NCBI GenBank assembly: GCA_011037195.1
Contig: JAAEAF010000096.1
Span: forward strand, 371,256-435,255
Origin: Triatoma infestans
Taxonomy: Eukaryota; Arthropoda; Insecta; Hemiptera; Reduviidae
Length of the DNA: 64,000 nt
Direction: 5' to 3'
Shown: positions 32,226 to 43,240 of the stretch, piece by piece
Layout: each line of letters opens with the position of its first letter
How positions within the stretch are numbered: position 1 is the stretch's first letter
Translations under genes and position numbers: made by a program
Notes under the pieces: generated by a model
Seen by the model: only the letters and a program-made list of their open reading frames with translations
The model's database searches: none
Told to the model about the DNA's origin: nothing

Positions 32226-32775
32226 TGAAATGTGTTTGGTGAGTTGAGTTGTTGTGGCTTGTGCAGTGGTAGCTTGTTTAGCACGAGCGGTTTAGTAAAA
32301 GGGCTTTGTGACTATATATGTTTAAGAGAGAAGTAATAAGAATAATTAAGAAAACACTGTTAGATTAAATTAAATATATTGTCTTCAAAATATTTTACAA
32401 TATCGCAACTATTATGTTTATGAAATTAAGTATTTATCTAGATTAAATGCAAAGCTCTTATGTTTTAACTTAAGGTGGCACTGATTTTTAGAGAGCCATT
32501 CCGGAAGCAAGTGTTCTGGCTTTAAAAGCAGTATGCAGACTGTCCGAAAGAATGCCTTCCCTTACAAAACAGTTGGCCAAACGGTACTGTATCAATTTAA
32601 CGGATTCTTGTGCGTTTGTCTCTTTATAGCAATGACCTTAAATTATAGTACCTGACTCTTTTCACTGCACTAAGGTACATTTAAAATATTAACAAAATTC
32701 TATTTTTCAAACTATAAAATATTCTAAACTATTTTTCAAAACTATTATTTTCTTTAATTTCTTTCTTCCACTACA
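32226..32775. repeat. Solo LTR with 4-bp target duplication
   Basis: This 550-bp sequence is homologous along its length to the LTRs at 48281-48862 and 52177-53529. Shared blocks are TAGCACGAGCGGTTTAGTAA, GGCACTGATTTTTAGAGAG-like sequence, CAAGTGTTCTGGCTT, AAATTATAGTACCTG and an ending TTCTTCCACTACA. It begins TG and ends CA and is flanked by GAGG at 32222-32225 and 32776-32779. No internal region is attached, so it most likely arose by recombination between two LTRs. Confidence 0.85.
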
Positions 32776-32962
32776 GAGGCTAAGTTCCTAAACAATTATT
32801 ACAATTGATCATCTAAAATCTATAATATAAAAGCCAATATTTATTTTAACAAACATTGTCTCATTTGCAACGTTACACCTAAACTGAATTTATAAACTGA
32901 ATTGTATAAACTGAATTTACTCTGTACAAATCTATGTTATCACACTGTCTGACAAAAAAATC

Positions 32963-32992
32963 TTGATGATGGGCGATCGCCCGAAACCGGTC
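32963..32992 (+). ncRNA. Hammerhead-like core, one base off consensus
   Basis: TTGATGA (C3 changed to T), an extra T, GGGC-GATC-GCCC, GAAACCGGTC. The stems are kept but the first core base is mutated, so activity is unlikely. Confidence 0.4.
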
Positions 32993-33045
32993 GATGACCA
33001 CAAAGAGAAGCAGGCTATCACGGAAAATATCTCTGAAAAATCAAT

Positions 33046-33420
33046 TTCCCTGGAATAATGTTTCAAATAAAAGTGACAGGCATGTTTTTAGTAGAAAATT
33101 ATATGAATTTTCAAGAAAGTCGCGAAATGCACAAATAAAAAAAAAGTTCAACAAAGTCTGCACTTCCGGCTGATGAATTTTCATCAAAATATTATTGTCA
33201 GTAGCGGTAGTGATAGCTAAATATCAAGTAAGATTTTCCTGTTATTTTTCGCATTTCGAACATGCAGATACACAAAATTTGGAAGCTCAATTTCAAACAT
33301 TTTTTATCGAAAATGTGATCGCAATTCTTCCTCTTACAGCAATTGAGAAAATAAAAATATCTGGTGTGAAATATTCACACGACTTCCTTCTAATTTCAAT
33401 GTAACTGACAAAATTTTCTT
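33046..33420 (-). repeat. Family S copy
   Basis: ATAATGTTTCAAATAAAAGT, GCACTTCCGGCTGATGAATT, an end A like TTCTTCCTCTTACAGCAATT, then an end B like ATCTGGTGTGAAATATTCAC at 33359 that belongs to a neighbouring copy. Confidence 0.6.
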
Positions 33421-34095
33421 TTAAATTACTTGTTTACAAAAATTCTCAACTGGCTTCGTTACATAACTTTCACGCAGGAAACGATTGTTGCCAATTTCAG
33501 GGTCACATTTTTCTTCTTCTTATTATTTGTTTTTAATAACTTCTTTCCGTCTTTTCTATTTTCTTTACATCCTTCCGGTATTTTTGTTCTTATTCCTTTT
33601 TAATAATTTTTGCTTCTTTATTAATTTTTTTGAAGAAACACTATTAAAAATTGCCAGCTAGATTTTTATCACAGTAAGGTAATTATAATGTTTTACAGCT
33701 AAATTTAAACAATACTTCTCTTAAATCTACCTTTTATTTTTATTTTGTAATTATTTATGTGAAGTTCACAACTGTAAGAGCAAGGTTCCTGCAACAAGTA
33801 ATACTATAATAAAGGAGACGTGTGAGGAAATATCACCGAGTGGTGCATCTCCAGCTAAATTATTTATTTACTGAACTACATCTCCAAGGGAATCGCGCGG
33901 CCATCGAGTGGAGTTATCAGAAAAGGGACAATGATGAGAGATGATGAATTAGAGGATTACGATGACCCAGGAGGAGAGAAAGCAGTTTTTCTCCAGACGT
34001 GAAGTCTTTAATAAATGGTACGTACATTCAAGTCATTAAGGTTGGTTCTATTGGAAAGACCATTAAAAAAAAAAACTGGGTGCCTGTCGGCTCGG
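33421..34095. other. AT-rich intergenic DNA
   Basis: T-rich at 33500-33720. No gene recognised. Confidence 0.5.
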
Positions 34096-34890
34096 GACCT
34101 AAGCCTATGTGGCTTTTATCTCCCTCCCCCCCAAATTATTCCCCTCATAAACCTCTCCCGGCAGTCTGCCGGTTTGTCTACAATATCCTAAAATATCTTT
34201 CAGCTCCAACCCAGGCAGCCCTATGAGTGATGCCCTCCCAAATACAGAAACCTGGTACCAGCGAAACGGGGACACTGATATAAATACTGATACACCGTTT
34301 CCCTAACTCCATCATCACAGTTCTGACATGTGGGACTAGACGTCCTCCCTATATTATACAAATGACTAGACACCCATGTGTGTCCAGTCACTACACCCAT
34401 CAAGGTCCTCAGTCCTATCCTACTAAGGGACAGGAGGTAGGCTGAAACCCCCTGCTTGATCCCTTTGATAAATCTTTTAGCCTGGAGGCACCCCTGCGTG
34501 TCCTCCCAGCATTTCTCCAAAATTTTCGCCTCCCTAAGTCTAATCTAGCTAACACAAAATCTCTTAGTGCCGGCAAGGGCTGGCTCGGGACTACAAAAAG
34601 GTAAGAAGGATCCCTCCCTAACCAGCCGGTCCGCCTTCTCATTGCCCGCATGTCCGGGTACCCAGTAGAGATGCACTTTGCCCCTCCGAGCTAAGGTATT
34701 AAGGCTTCTTCTGCATGCTCCCAACAATTTGGAACTCCAATACGGCTTGCTCAAAGCCCTCAGTGCGGCCTGACTATCAGAGAATATCTGCACCTCTTTA
34801 TCTCTCCCTGCCACTCCCCCGCAAGGCAGCAGCATTCAATAATACCAATGACCTCATACTGGAAGACAGTGGCCACATATTGGAAACATA
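34096..34890 (-). pseudogene. I/Jockey-group non-LTR retrotransposon relic with RNase H
   Basis: Minus-strand RNase H is visible at 34545-34835 as VQIFSDSQAALRAL (containing a catalytic Asp) and VHLYWVPGHAGNEKADRLV. It is followed after a frame change, at 34221-34520, by the downstream block LRTLMGVVTGHTWVSSHLY and a CQNCDDGVRETVYQYLYQC zinc-knuckle-like pattern. A further frame shift lies upstream near 34840. Endonuclease and RT are absent. It belongs to a different subfamily from the copies at 20.6 and 58 kb and has no clear TAA tail; a run of 11 A (T on the minus strand) at about 34066-34076 may mark its 3' end. Confidence 0.8.
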
Positions 34891-35224
34891 GTATAGAACA
34901 TTAGTTAGTTATTCGGCGAAATTTTGGACTGTAAGGATTGTAGGCGGTTGATACTAGAATGCTTGGCTGACTCCCATAGTTTGAGTCCGTAAGTCCAAAT
35001 ATGTTTCAGATGTGCCGTTGTATATCAGAACTTTGTTGTTTAATGTTAATTTTGATCGTTTATGAAGTAGTCGTGCCAGTAAGTCCTAACGTATTTTTAA
35101 GTTCTAGGTTTCTGAGTCTAAAATATACCTAAAACCTTACCCATACCTACTTAAAATATACCTATACCTTGTCTTATATCTAAAATTATGTATAATGTTG
35201 TGAGTATAAAGGAGCCATGTTTAC
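34891..35224. other. Unassigned
   Basis: Contains short direct repeats of the TACCTA type (AAAATATACCTAAAACCTTA, AAAATATACCTATACCTTGT). No gene. Confidence 0.4.
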
Positions 35225-35713
35225 CGTAGTTTTGTTTGTGTGAGAAACATTCACATAACTTTCTCTTACTGGAATGCTTACCATTCTGATTATGGATTTT
35301 CTAACAATTTTAATTTGGTAGCTTTCATATATCCAAAAATGTTTCCAAAGATGTTTAGTTCAATTTCGCATTATAACTACATAAGTGACGGTTATTTGTC
35401 TATCACTGTTATTTGTGACATTTTTTCGGAAACACTGATTTTTGTGGAAGCTGTTCCAACGTTAAGCTTTCCTTTAGAGTGCCACTTAATGCAATATACG
35501 GTTCCACCACCTATATAATATTAGATACATTAAAAGCATTGCTACAATTCTAAATTTGAAAAAATCGATTAACCGGAAAAGCGACAATTCAGAATAGGCT
35601 TTTGATTATTTGGGGGGGGGGCATTTTCTCTAAAATGGACAAATGATTTTCCTCAAACCTGGAAGTGCTAACTGCACTCGATCTAAACCATTTTTAGGTG
35701 AGGAATCTGTGAC
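35225..35713. repeat. Family S fragments
   Basis: End B like GTGTGAGAAACATTCACATA with CTTTCTCTTACTGG, and later GTTCCACCACCTATATAATA and CGATTAACCGGAAAAGCGAC. The 92-codon frame inside shows no domain. Confidence 0.5.
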
Positions 35714-35724
35714 GTTAGATTTTA
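35714..35724 (+). repeat. Target-site duplication, left copy
   Basis: GTTAGATTTTA, repeated exactly at 36172-36182 on the other side of the H-unit hairpin. Confidence 0.75.
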
Positions 35725-35874
35725 ATTGTTAATATTTGTTTTTTATAGGCTGTGCTTTTTTCCTTTTTATAGGGTGATGATGTAATGAACCTTTACCAGC
35801 CAAGAGTTTTTTTATTTTATCATGTAAAGTATTACAGAAATATTTATCCTTACGTTTTGGCACTAAGCGTGCCA

Positions 35875-35881
35875 TCTTCAG
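35875..35881 (-). ncRNA. Hammerhead-like core, reversed arm
   Basis: CTGAAGA on the minus strand, followed leftward by GGCAC-GCTTA-GTGCC and then CAAAACGTA, where GAAA has become CAAA. The arm is probably inactive. Confidence 0.4.
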
Positions 35882-36048
35882 AGGAATAATTATTTATTAC
35901 TGTGAATATATCCTTTTTGAGAATTTTTCTTCTTCTTACGAAGTCTTTTGTAGGCTCCATTGGTTCTGCCATGTTGATTTAATTGTTAATATTTGTTTTT
36001 TATAGGCTGTGCTTTTTTAATAAATAATTAATAGTAATAAATAATTAT

Positions 36049-36087
36049 TCCTCTGAAGATGGCACGCTTAGTGCCGAAACGTAAGGA
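36049..36087 (+). ncRNA. Hammerhead-ribozyme-like core
   Basis: TCCT (stem I), CTGAAGA (36053-36059), an extra T, GGCAC-GCTTA-GTGCC (a perfect 5-bp stem II), GAAA, CGTA, AGGA (stem I partner). A two-base-pair self-complementary stem III (ACGU) would need a second copy, and the predicted cleavage follows GUA at 36083. Stem I continues after a small internal loop. The same one-base insertion before stem II as in the 14.6-kb copy suggests a family feature. Confidence 0.5.
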
Positions 36088-36171
36088 TAAATAACTCTGT
36101 AATACTTTACATGATAAAATAAAAAAAACTCTTGGCTGGTAAAGGTTCATTACATCATCACCCTATAAAAA

Positions 36172-36182
36172 GTTAGATTTTA
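36172..36182 (+). repeat. Target-site duplication, right copy
   Basis: GTTAGATTTTA, identical to 35714-35724. Confidence 0.75.
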
Positions 36183-37499
36183 AGTTTTATTCCAGTATTA
36201 TTCGAGACGCTGTTTTCTGAGCTATAATAAAATCAAATCATACTCTAGTATATCCTGCTGCAATGATTTTATATCCTCTATTACAGGAAATTCCATGCTT
36301 ATACCAGCCACATCAGCGCTACGCCCATCTTCAACCAGTTTTTACTTCTCCCCTTTTGTCAAACCACCTGTATACGGTATGAGAGAATGGTCTTGGCCCT
36401 ACTAAGAGCTAGAAAAAAAAAATCGAATTTAAGCTCGGTTCAGTCTTAAAAAAACATCTGAAGCGTCTACAACAAGGAATCAATAAGTAAAGAACAGTTT
36501 GCAAACGGCATTCACAAGGCTACTAAATAATTGACAAGTTTAAAATACAATTTTCAAAGAGTTATTTCGAACTGAGTACTTATAACAAACAATCTACTGT
36601 CTTCACTCAGCTCTCTGCCAAATCTTTCTCAGGACACAGTATATACCCGAATTGACAGTTAAAAGCATTAATTCCAACTAGCTACCCCACTCATCTGAGC
36701 TACGCTATCACTGACGCTATCTCTCATTCAACATCTTCACTCCTCGCACAGTCACTCTATCTATTCGATCTTCTCAATCTCTAATATGAAATTTATATTT
36801 ATAAGGACAAGTACTTGTGCCTGTCATTCATTTTTATCACCATCATCCTACCCCCAACTAATTACACTGCACATATGTAAAGAACTAATTTCTATCCCCA
36901 CCACTTCTATAATTTTGGTCGAACAACTTTGGGTAAAAATTCCAAGTTTAAAGAAAAAATTTGACGGTGTTTTTTTTTTGTAATTATTTGTAATAAAAGA
37001 AAGTCATATGAATGTATCATACCAGATTTTTTTTTTTAATATTTCATATCAGATATACAGAAATGATATATTAATAAATCATTTTGATTTTATTTAAAGT
37101 ATCTTATTTGCATGACCAGTTCCAAAGTAGCTGTCAAGACAACAACTTTTAAATAAAGTAAAATAAAAGTAAAAAAAAATGATTACAAAAAAGATTGAAA
37201 ACACGCCTTCAACTGCCACCAAACTGAACAAAACTTGCAAAAAGTAAAAAAAACAAAAAATGAAAAGCAAAACGAACAACAGAGGGGCATTCAACTTTAT
37301 AATGCTTCTCTACTGAAGTAACAAGAATATAGCAATACATACTTTGAAAATTATTACAGTCCTATTATTTTATCAAATAAATAATTTTCTGTTTTTTAAA
37401 TTTTTTATTTGGAAGAAAAGAATAATAAAATGATGAAATATTTTAATAACAACTTCCTGTTTAGTTACTACAATGAAGGAAGCGTTGTTATGACAACAA
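36183..37499. other. Intergenic DNA
   Basis: No gene. The part at 36250-36780 resembles 13780-14200 and may be a decayed repeat; the rest is A/T-rich with a T run near 36971 and an A-rich block at 37140-37280. End B like ACCAGATTTTTTTTT occurs at 37020. Confidence 0.4.
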
Positions 37500-37990
37500 A
37501 AACTTTCTTGTGAGACATATACATCTTTCACTTACTGCTGTTATAAATACATAGAAAATAGAAATTTATTAAAAAAACTCATTAAAAAAATGGGTTTCAT
37601 TAAATTTGTGGTACAAACCATGAATACAGAGACCAACCACTTTTATTTAAACTTTTTTCCGAGGAAGTTCATTAAAAGATGTTTAGGGGTGAAAGAAGAG
37701 ATTATGCTTCCTTCAAACATGTCATTTTATTAATATTAGATTCTCCCATTGACATAAAATTGAAGACAAGTAAACATTTAGTGAAAATTATAACGTGAAT
37801 ATGTAACTATGTATTGTAGATAGGAGTAAGTCGTGTGAGTGTTTCACACAGAATTTTTACATTTTTCTTTCAGTTTTTGCAATTTTCTCAATGCAGATGC
37901 CAATCTCTTTTGTTTGAAATTTTTTTTAGGGGGTTCCGAAACCTGAATGAGATCATATTTAAGTGAACTAGACAGAATTTGACATTTAGA
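37500..37990 (+). repeat. Family S segments
   Basis: End B like blocks at 37505 and at 37824-37850 (GTAAGTCGTGTGAGTGTTTC) with intervening ACCAACCACTTTTATTTAAA. Confidence 0.5.
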
Positions 37991-37994
37991 AAAC

Positions 37995-38745
37995 TTTTTC
38001 ACTACTAGGTAGAACTATCAGGGCATTAGAGGAACGCTATGTTCACCTAGATAAAACTGCTGATTCCGTGGATTTCCATATAAATTACGAGAGAACTCAC
38101 CTCTCCAGATTGTGTCAGCAGGAAAGCTCATGCTCAACTCGTGAAGTTGAATGATACTGCTTTTGAGAATGTTAGGACGTTAAAATATCTAGGAGCCATG
38201 TTTACCCGGGATAGGGATATAAAAAGCGAGATAAAGAAAAGAATGGTCGCCGGAAGTATATGTATGTTTGCGCTTAACAAGATCTTGAAATTCTAGACTA
38301 TCTTTCGAAAGCATAAACTGAATGTTTATGAAACACTCAGTGTAATGTGTGCATGTGAAATCTGGATCCTGAATAAGAGCGGTGGTAACCAGCTTCGAGT
38401 GTGGGAAAGGCCGAGTGTTTGCGAAAGATTTCTGTCCAGAAGTGGGTGAATGGTATGTGGAAAATTGAAAGCAATTGAATCGGAACTTATGAAGCTGGAT
38501 TAGGTTGATGAGGTGAAAGCAAAAAGATTGGGGGGAGGACATCTAGAGAGAATGGACAGAGAGGAATCGAGGAGTTAAAAAGATGTACGAGATCGATAGA
38601 AGAAAACCACCTGGACTACCTAGGCGGAGGTGGCTTGAAGGAAGTGGAGGAGGGCCTCAGAATGCTGGGAGTATGTGAAGAAGGAAGGCTCAGGACGGGA
38701 TTTCTAAGAAGTTCAAGGCCCTTCATAGGCTAAAGAGACAAAATA
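37995..38745 (+). pseudogene. Non-LTR retrotransposon RT C-terminal relic
   Basis: Translation shows VKLNDTAF-type sequence, then LKYLGAMFTRDRDIKSEI, CACEIWILNKS and HLERMDREES, the arrangement after the catalytic domain in the same broad endonuclease-RT group as 620-1222. Several stops and frame changes (for example after LNKILKF) break it. Catalytic motifs lie upstream and are absent. Minus-strand frames over the same bases (38189-38542) are shadows. Confidence 0.7.
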
Positions 38746-38915
38746 GGGGAGTTCTTGGGGGGGGGGGTAGTTGTAAGTTTATGCTGTCCTCAACATAACA
38801 TAGTAGCCAGTTAAAAGTTTGTAAAAATTCCGAGTGTGCAGGAAACTTGTCAACAATAACTATGTAAACTACAATAAGGGAAAGTCGTATGAGGTTTCAC
38901 ACAAAATTTTCTTCA
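38746..38915 (+). repeat. Family S end B fragment
   Basis: GGGAAAGTCGTATGAGGTTT then CACACAAAATTTTC, after a G run at 38758-38767. Confidence 0.5.
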
Positions 38916-39547
38916 TATAATTCGAAAACATCACGAACAATGAATCTTTTATACCGGCACTAAATTAAAAGTTACATTTTTTGGAACTTTTATAGATGTT
39001 TTGTAGTTTAATAGACTAGAAAATAAAATATACAAAAAATTACAAATAATTACATAGACAGAAAGAAAAAGAAAACAAAATAAAAGAACAAATTGGTAAT
39101 AACAACTAACTGTAAACAAATATTTTGTAATAAAAGAAAGAAACATAGAAAATGTTGGAAACAATAACAAGATAAAAGGAACAAAAAAACAAAGAATGTG
39201 GAATAGGTAATCTAATTTATCTTTCTATTATTTCTATCATACATAGAGAAAATATAATACACATAAATTAATGTCGAAATAAAAAGTATTGTTTTTAATT
39301 ACAACTCGTATGTTGTGAGAATTAGGTATGTAGTACATCCATAATAGTTATTATTAAAATTATTATGGAGAAATTGTGAATAAAAAAAAAATAATAAAAC
39401 CAACTATTGCTACACATTCACATAGTGTCATTATTAGTATTTCACTTGAATTCAATATTTATGACAATATTGTTTACAAATACTATCACAAAGGAAAGGA
39501 AATGGAGTAGACAAAGTCAACCGTCTCATTTCAGTTTCGTTTTATTT
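38916..39547. other. AT-rich intergenic DNA
   Basis: No gene. The minus frame at 38949-39170 is a low-complexity hydrophobic translation of A-rich DNA. Confidence 0.55.
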
Positions 39548-40182
39548 TTACTTTCTCTTTCTCCTTAGTAAGAGGAAGTATTGTTATTGTCAAATTTTCG
39601 AGATTGAATTTTGACCGGAAATACTGTATTGAAGATTCTCTGAGTATGAACAAGTGGTTTTCATAATGAAAAAAGATTTGTGTGCGTGTGCTTTTCTCCA
39701 AAAAAAAAGGCCACTTAGGTATAATGTATGGATTTTACCACCTACATTATAATATACATTGAGAAGCGTTAATATATCTCCAAATTTGAGGAAAATTATG
39801 TTAATCGGAAGTGCAACTTTAGAGAAAAGATTTATTGAGTTTTTTGGAATTTTCTCGAAAACGGTTACAATGATTTTCTTTACACTTGACCTTTAAAATT
39901 GCTCGCTTCACAACTAAAACCGTATCACATTTATTTGAAATATTTTTCCAAAAAAAAGGTTGATTTTAGAGGGGTTGGGGGGGAGGGTTTATTAGTTAGA
40001 TTTATAATTTAAATGCATAAACATTGTTGGTTTTGACAGTGGATGCTCCTCTACACAAATCCGCTCAGTTATACAAGTTTTTACCCCTAGCACTAGCCCC
40101 CCCCCAACTACTAATTTTAAACAAAATGTGTTAATGAAATTGTATTAATTGGAGTAAGAGAAAGTCGATATCAGATTTTTTG
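39548..40182 (+). repeat. Family S copy with both ends
   Basis: End A at 39550 (ACTTTCTCTTTCTCCTTAGT, TGTCAAATTTTCGAGATTGA) and end B at 40152-40180 (GAGTAAGAGAAAGTCGATAT, CAGATTTTTTG). About 630 bp, with the expected internal blocks. Confidence 0.7.
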
Positions 40183-40979
40183 TTTACCCACATAAAAAGG
40201 GAATAAAATGCGCTAATAAGAAAGTTGAAAGGTTTATTACAACAGTTGTTATTGCAGTAGGCCCATTAATTGTGATGTGTGTGTGTGTATATATGTGTGA
40301 GATAGAGAGAGAATGAGATGTAATTAAAACAGTGTGGTCTGGTTTTATTAGATTTATTGCTGTAATCCTATTAAATACTATATAGTAGAACATTTTGTAG
40401 GCACTTTCCACTATAAATGTTACACATCCAAACGGTTAAGTGGAAGTTATATTTAGTGGATATCTATATTGCAAATACCAGATATTTAATACATCGCAAT
40501 GTGTACAAGCTCAGATAACTAATGACATAGTTTTCACCGTGTATACACACACACACACACACACACACTCAATTCTGGAACATTATCGTACTGAACATTA
40601 ACAAATTATCTATTCCCCATTTAACAATTAAACACTTAAAAGGTAATGAAATATTTGGAAAGCACTTTACACGAATGATAATGATTTACTAACTATATAA
40701 ACCCCAGAAAGGATTTTTCCCAGAAGTTTTCCACCGGTTTTTAATTTTTGTATTTTAATAATTTGTTCTTTGGTTATTTTATCCGTCGCATATTCATTTT
40801 GTTCCTTATTGGTTTCGGATTTTCATCCATCGTCACAGCAAATTCACCAAGTTCGTGTAGAGAGTTCACTTCAGCGTAATGTTTCTGTTACACTCACACT
40901 TGTTGGTTTGTTGGTTGTATATGTGGGAGGTTATATATATATGGGGAGGTTATATATGTGGGGAGGTTATGCATAATTT
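40183..40979. other. AT-rich DNA with microsatellites
   Basis: A GT-rich stretch at 40273-40300 and a CA repeat at 40543-40568. A TATATATGGGGAGGT repeat lies near 40930-40965. The 68-codon frame at 40770 is not supported by any motif. Confidence 0.5.
40543..40568 (+). repeat. CA microsatellite
   Basis: About 13 CA units. Confidence 0.9.
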
Positions 40980-41180
40980 GCCAAAATTTCCAGTTTGAAG
41001 AAAATCAGTTGACCGGAAGTGCCACTTTACTGAATAGGTTTTTTTCATTTTTTTTGTGATTTCCACCTTGAAAATGTAGACGGTTTGGAACACTATTAAG
41101 AATTGTAATTGTCAAGAAAATTTGCCATTTCGCAGTAGTAAGTCGTGTGAATGTTTCAAACCAGATTTTTTTACCTTTCA
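40980..41180 (+). repeat. Family S fragment with end B
   Basis: TTGACCGGAAGTGCCACTTT, then GTAGTAAGTCGTGTGAATGT and CAAACCAGATTTTTTT. Confidence 0.6.
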
Positions 41181-42775
41181 TGTGATAACCAAAAACTTTC
41201 GTTTTAAGAAATAATGTTTATCCTTCTTTTTTTTTAAATTTCCCTCCGAATATTTTCTTAGATTAGTTACGAAATTGAGTTATCACCGGCAATCATGTTT
41301 TGATATCTCGTGAATTCGTTGAAAAAAAAAGAGACGTTCATGAAGAGTACGAATATTGATTTTTTTTTTCTGATTCTGCAATGTTCAAAATTATTAGTAA
41401 ATTGATCAATTTTGATCTTTAAATATAATATAAAATACAAACTGGAAAGAAATTTCAATCAGTGACTAATTTTTCTTGATGCTGCTTTTATCTTTGCATA
41501 AAATATCAAAATTTGCTTAATAATTTGAAATGTTTACAGGAATGCAGGATTCTGATTTGTCTATAATTTTAATTGCTTTCCTTAATTGATTGAAAACAAT
41601 TATTGGTTATGAATTTATAGTTTTTTTTTTTGCTATAACAAGTAAATAAAATTTCTAAATAATTTATTTTGATTACACAAAAAGAATACGTAGGATTGTT
41701 AATTGTTGCATTATTAATTTTAATGCACAACTAAATGAAAACAAATATTGAATTGAACCTCATTCAACGTTACACAAGCAAACTCGTTCCCTAGGTTCTG
41801 GCAAATGTTATTTAGAAGGCATTTTCCTATTATGTTTAGGCTTACAAAACAAGAGACTGCGCGCATCAATTCGACTAGTATTATTTCGTGATTTATATTA
41901 AAATTAAAATGCAGTTAAAAACAAAAGAAAAGAAAACTTGATAATTTAGAAGGTATATTATTATGTAGGTCACCTGAAATGTTTACGGATTTTTTTTCGA
42001 AAAAAGGAATTGGATTTTCTTTACACCGTCTCCTAACCACATTCTACAGGATATGGTGACCCTCGACTATATTAGGAGAAATTCTGATGATGCAGTGAGT
42101 TTAGTGGAAGAACACATCTTAATTAGCAATCTAATTAATAACAAAATAAATTTCTAATTGATTAATTACATCAAAAAAAAGAAGAAAAGCACATCTAACG
42201 GAATCATTTAATTAATCAAGCATTTCTTTATGTATCATATAATTAATATTGTTGCATGCGGATGTGGTAAATTTAATATAAAATAAGTTAACGGTATTAA
42301 AAGATATTCTAGATAATTTCTCTCCTATAATAAAGACTGACTGTTTATTCTTGAAGATTTTTTACAGTAATATAATAATAATGTTAATATTAATAGTAAA
42401 TAAAGATAATGATATCCTGTTCAACTAATTATACTCAATAATTCATTACAATCTAATTAATTATGGTAGAATAAAAGTTTCATTCAAATAAAAGTGTTCT
42501 TGTTTCATTGACTATTTCAATTTCCAGTCAAAGTACTATCTATCACTTCTGATTGATAAATCTCTCGAATATTTTATAAAAAGGAAGTGAAAGCCCCTCA
42601 ATCCTTCTCTCTCACTCCCTCTCTTTCAACTTTAAATAAAGGGTTATATATATATATATATTCGTTCTGAGGATTATAAGTGATGGTTTTTACGGATAAG
42701 CCCTAACTGAATGTGAGTATATTCTATAGCAGCGCAGCAAAGCTTATGAGCTTAAGGATTCTTCAGAACCTCTTA
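41181..42775. other. AT-rich intergenic DNA
   Basis: A long stretch with no gene and no clear element; very A/T-rich at 41590-42500. A TA repeat lies at 42647-42661. Confidence 0.55.
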
Positions 42776-43010
42776 CAAAAATCACATTTTCTGGACAAAT
42801 ATTTCAAAGAAAAATGATGAAATTTTTCATATTTAAAGAAAAATCATTTGTGCCGTTTTCGTGTAAATTCCCTCCCCCCCCCCCACAAACCCTCAAAAAT
42901 ATTGTGTAAAGTCGCAGTTTTGTCAACTTTTCTTTAACTAAACCGATTTTGTTTAAATGTGGAACTCAAGCAAGGCGTTTATTCAATTTAGCATTATATG
43001 GTCCTTACGT
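42776..43010 (-). repeat. Family S remnant
   Basis: AAATATTTCAAAGAAAAATG, AAAGAAAAATCATTTGTGCC and GTAAAGTCGCAGTTTTGTCA are diverged family blocks; a C run lies at 42878-42887. Confidence 0.4.
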
Positions 43011-43016
43011 GCTTGT

Positions 43017-43240
43017 TCTAGTAGCTAGCGCACCCGTGTTTTTTGGTTCAGGAAAATTCCAGGGTTCAAGTCCATTGGAGGAGAAAGATTGGTATTGCAC
43101 CGTAGCATTGTGAGTGTAAAAGTGGGGAGCTACAGTAGTTTTTCTATGAAAACATGATAGTGAAAGACAGCACTAAACGGACACCCCTTGCAACCAAAAA
43201 TCGCCTTGTAGCAAGCATGAACTTTTGCGCCAAAAAGTTT
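43017..43240 (+). repeat. SINE-B copy
   Basis: The head CTAGTAGCTAGCGCACCCGT and B-box-like AGGGTTCAAGTCCATTG are intact. The body has AAAAGTGGGGAGCTACAGTA. The 3' end TTTTGCGCCAAAAAGTTT is diverged, and the T tail is short or lost. Confidence 0.7.

Larger units (their letters stand above)
32040..33045 (+). mobile_element. Tandem H units (Penelope-type) split by a solo LTR
   Basis: Two direct copies of the H unit occur here. The first is at about 32065-32225 (decayed core CCGATAATGAGCGAATGCCC). The second is at about 32900-33040, with a better core at 32963-32992. Both share CAAATCTATGTTATCACACT, CGATGACCAC and AAGCAGGCTAT. After removing the 550-bp solo LTR and one copy of its 4-bp duplication, the two cores lie about 307 bp apart. 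Direct tandem terminal repeats with hammerhead cores fit the pseudo-LTR layout of Penelope-like elements or small derivatives of them. No protein is encoded between them. Confidence 0.55.
35725..36171. mobile_element. Penelope-type hairpin insertion, 447 bp
   Basis: Arms of about 140 bp (35763-35905 and 36030-36170) are inverted copies: AATGAACCTTTACCAGCCAA pairs with its complement at 36131-36150. A 40-base sequence, TTAATTGTTAATATTTGTTT plus TTTATAGGCTGTGCTTTTTT, occurs in direct orientation at 35722 and 35979, so the insert is one full unit preceded by a reversed partial one. Each arm has a hammerhead-like core. Clean 11-bp target duplications flank the insert. This fits Penelope-like insertions, which carry variable-length duplications and often partly inverted copies. 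No protein is encoded. Confidence 0.75.

Noticed and set aside
38189..38542. 117-codon minus-strand frame
   Set aside because: Shadow of the plus-strand non-LTR reverse transcriptase relic.
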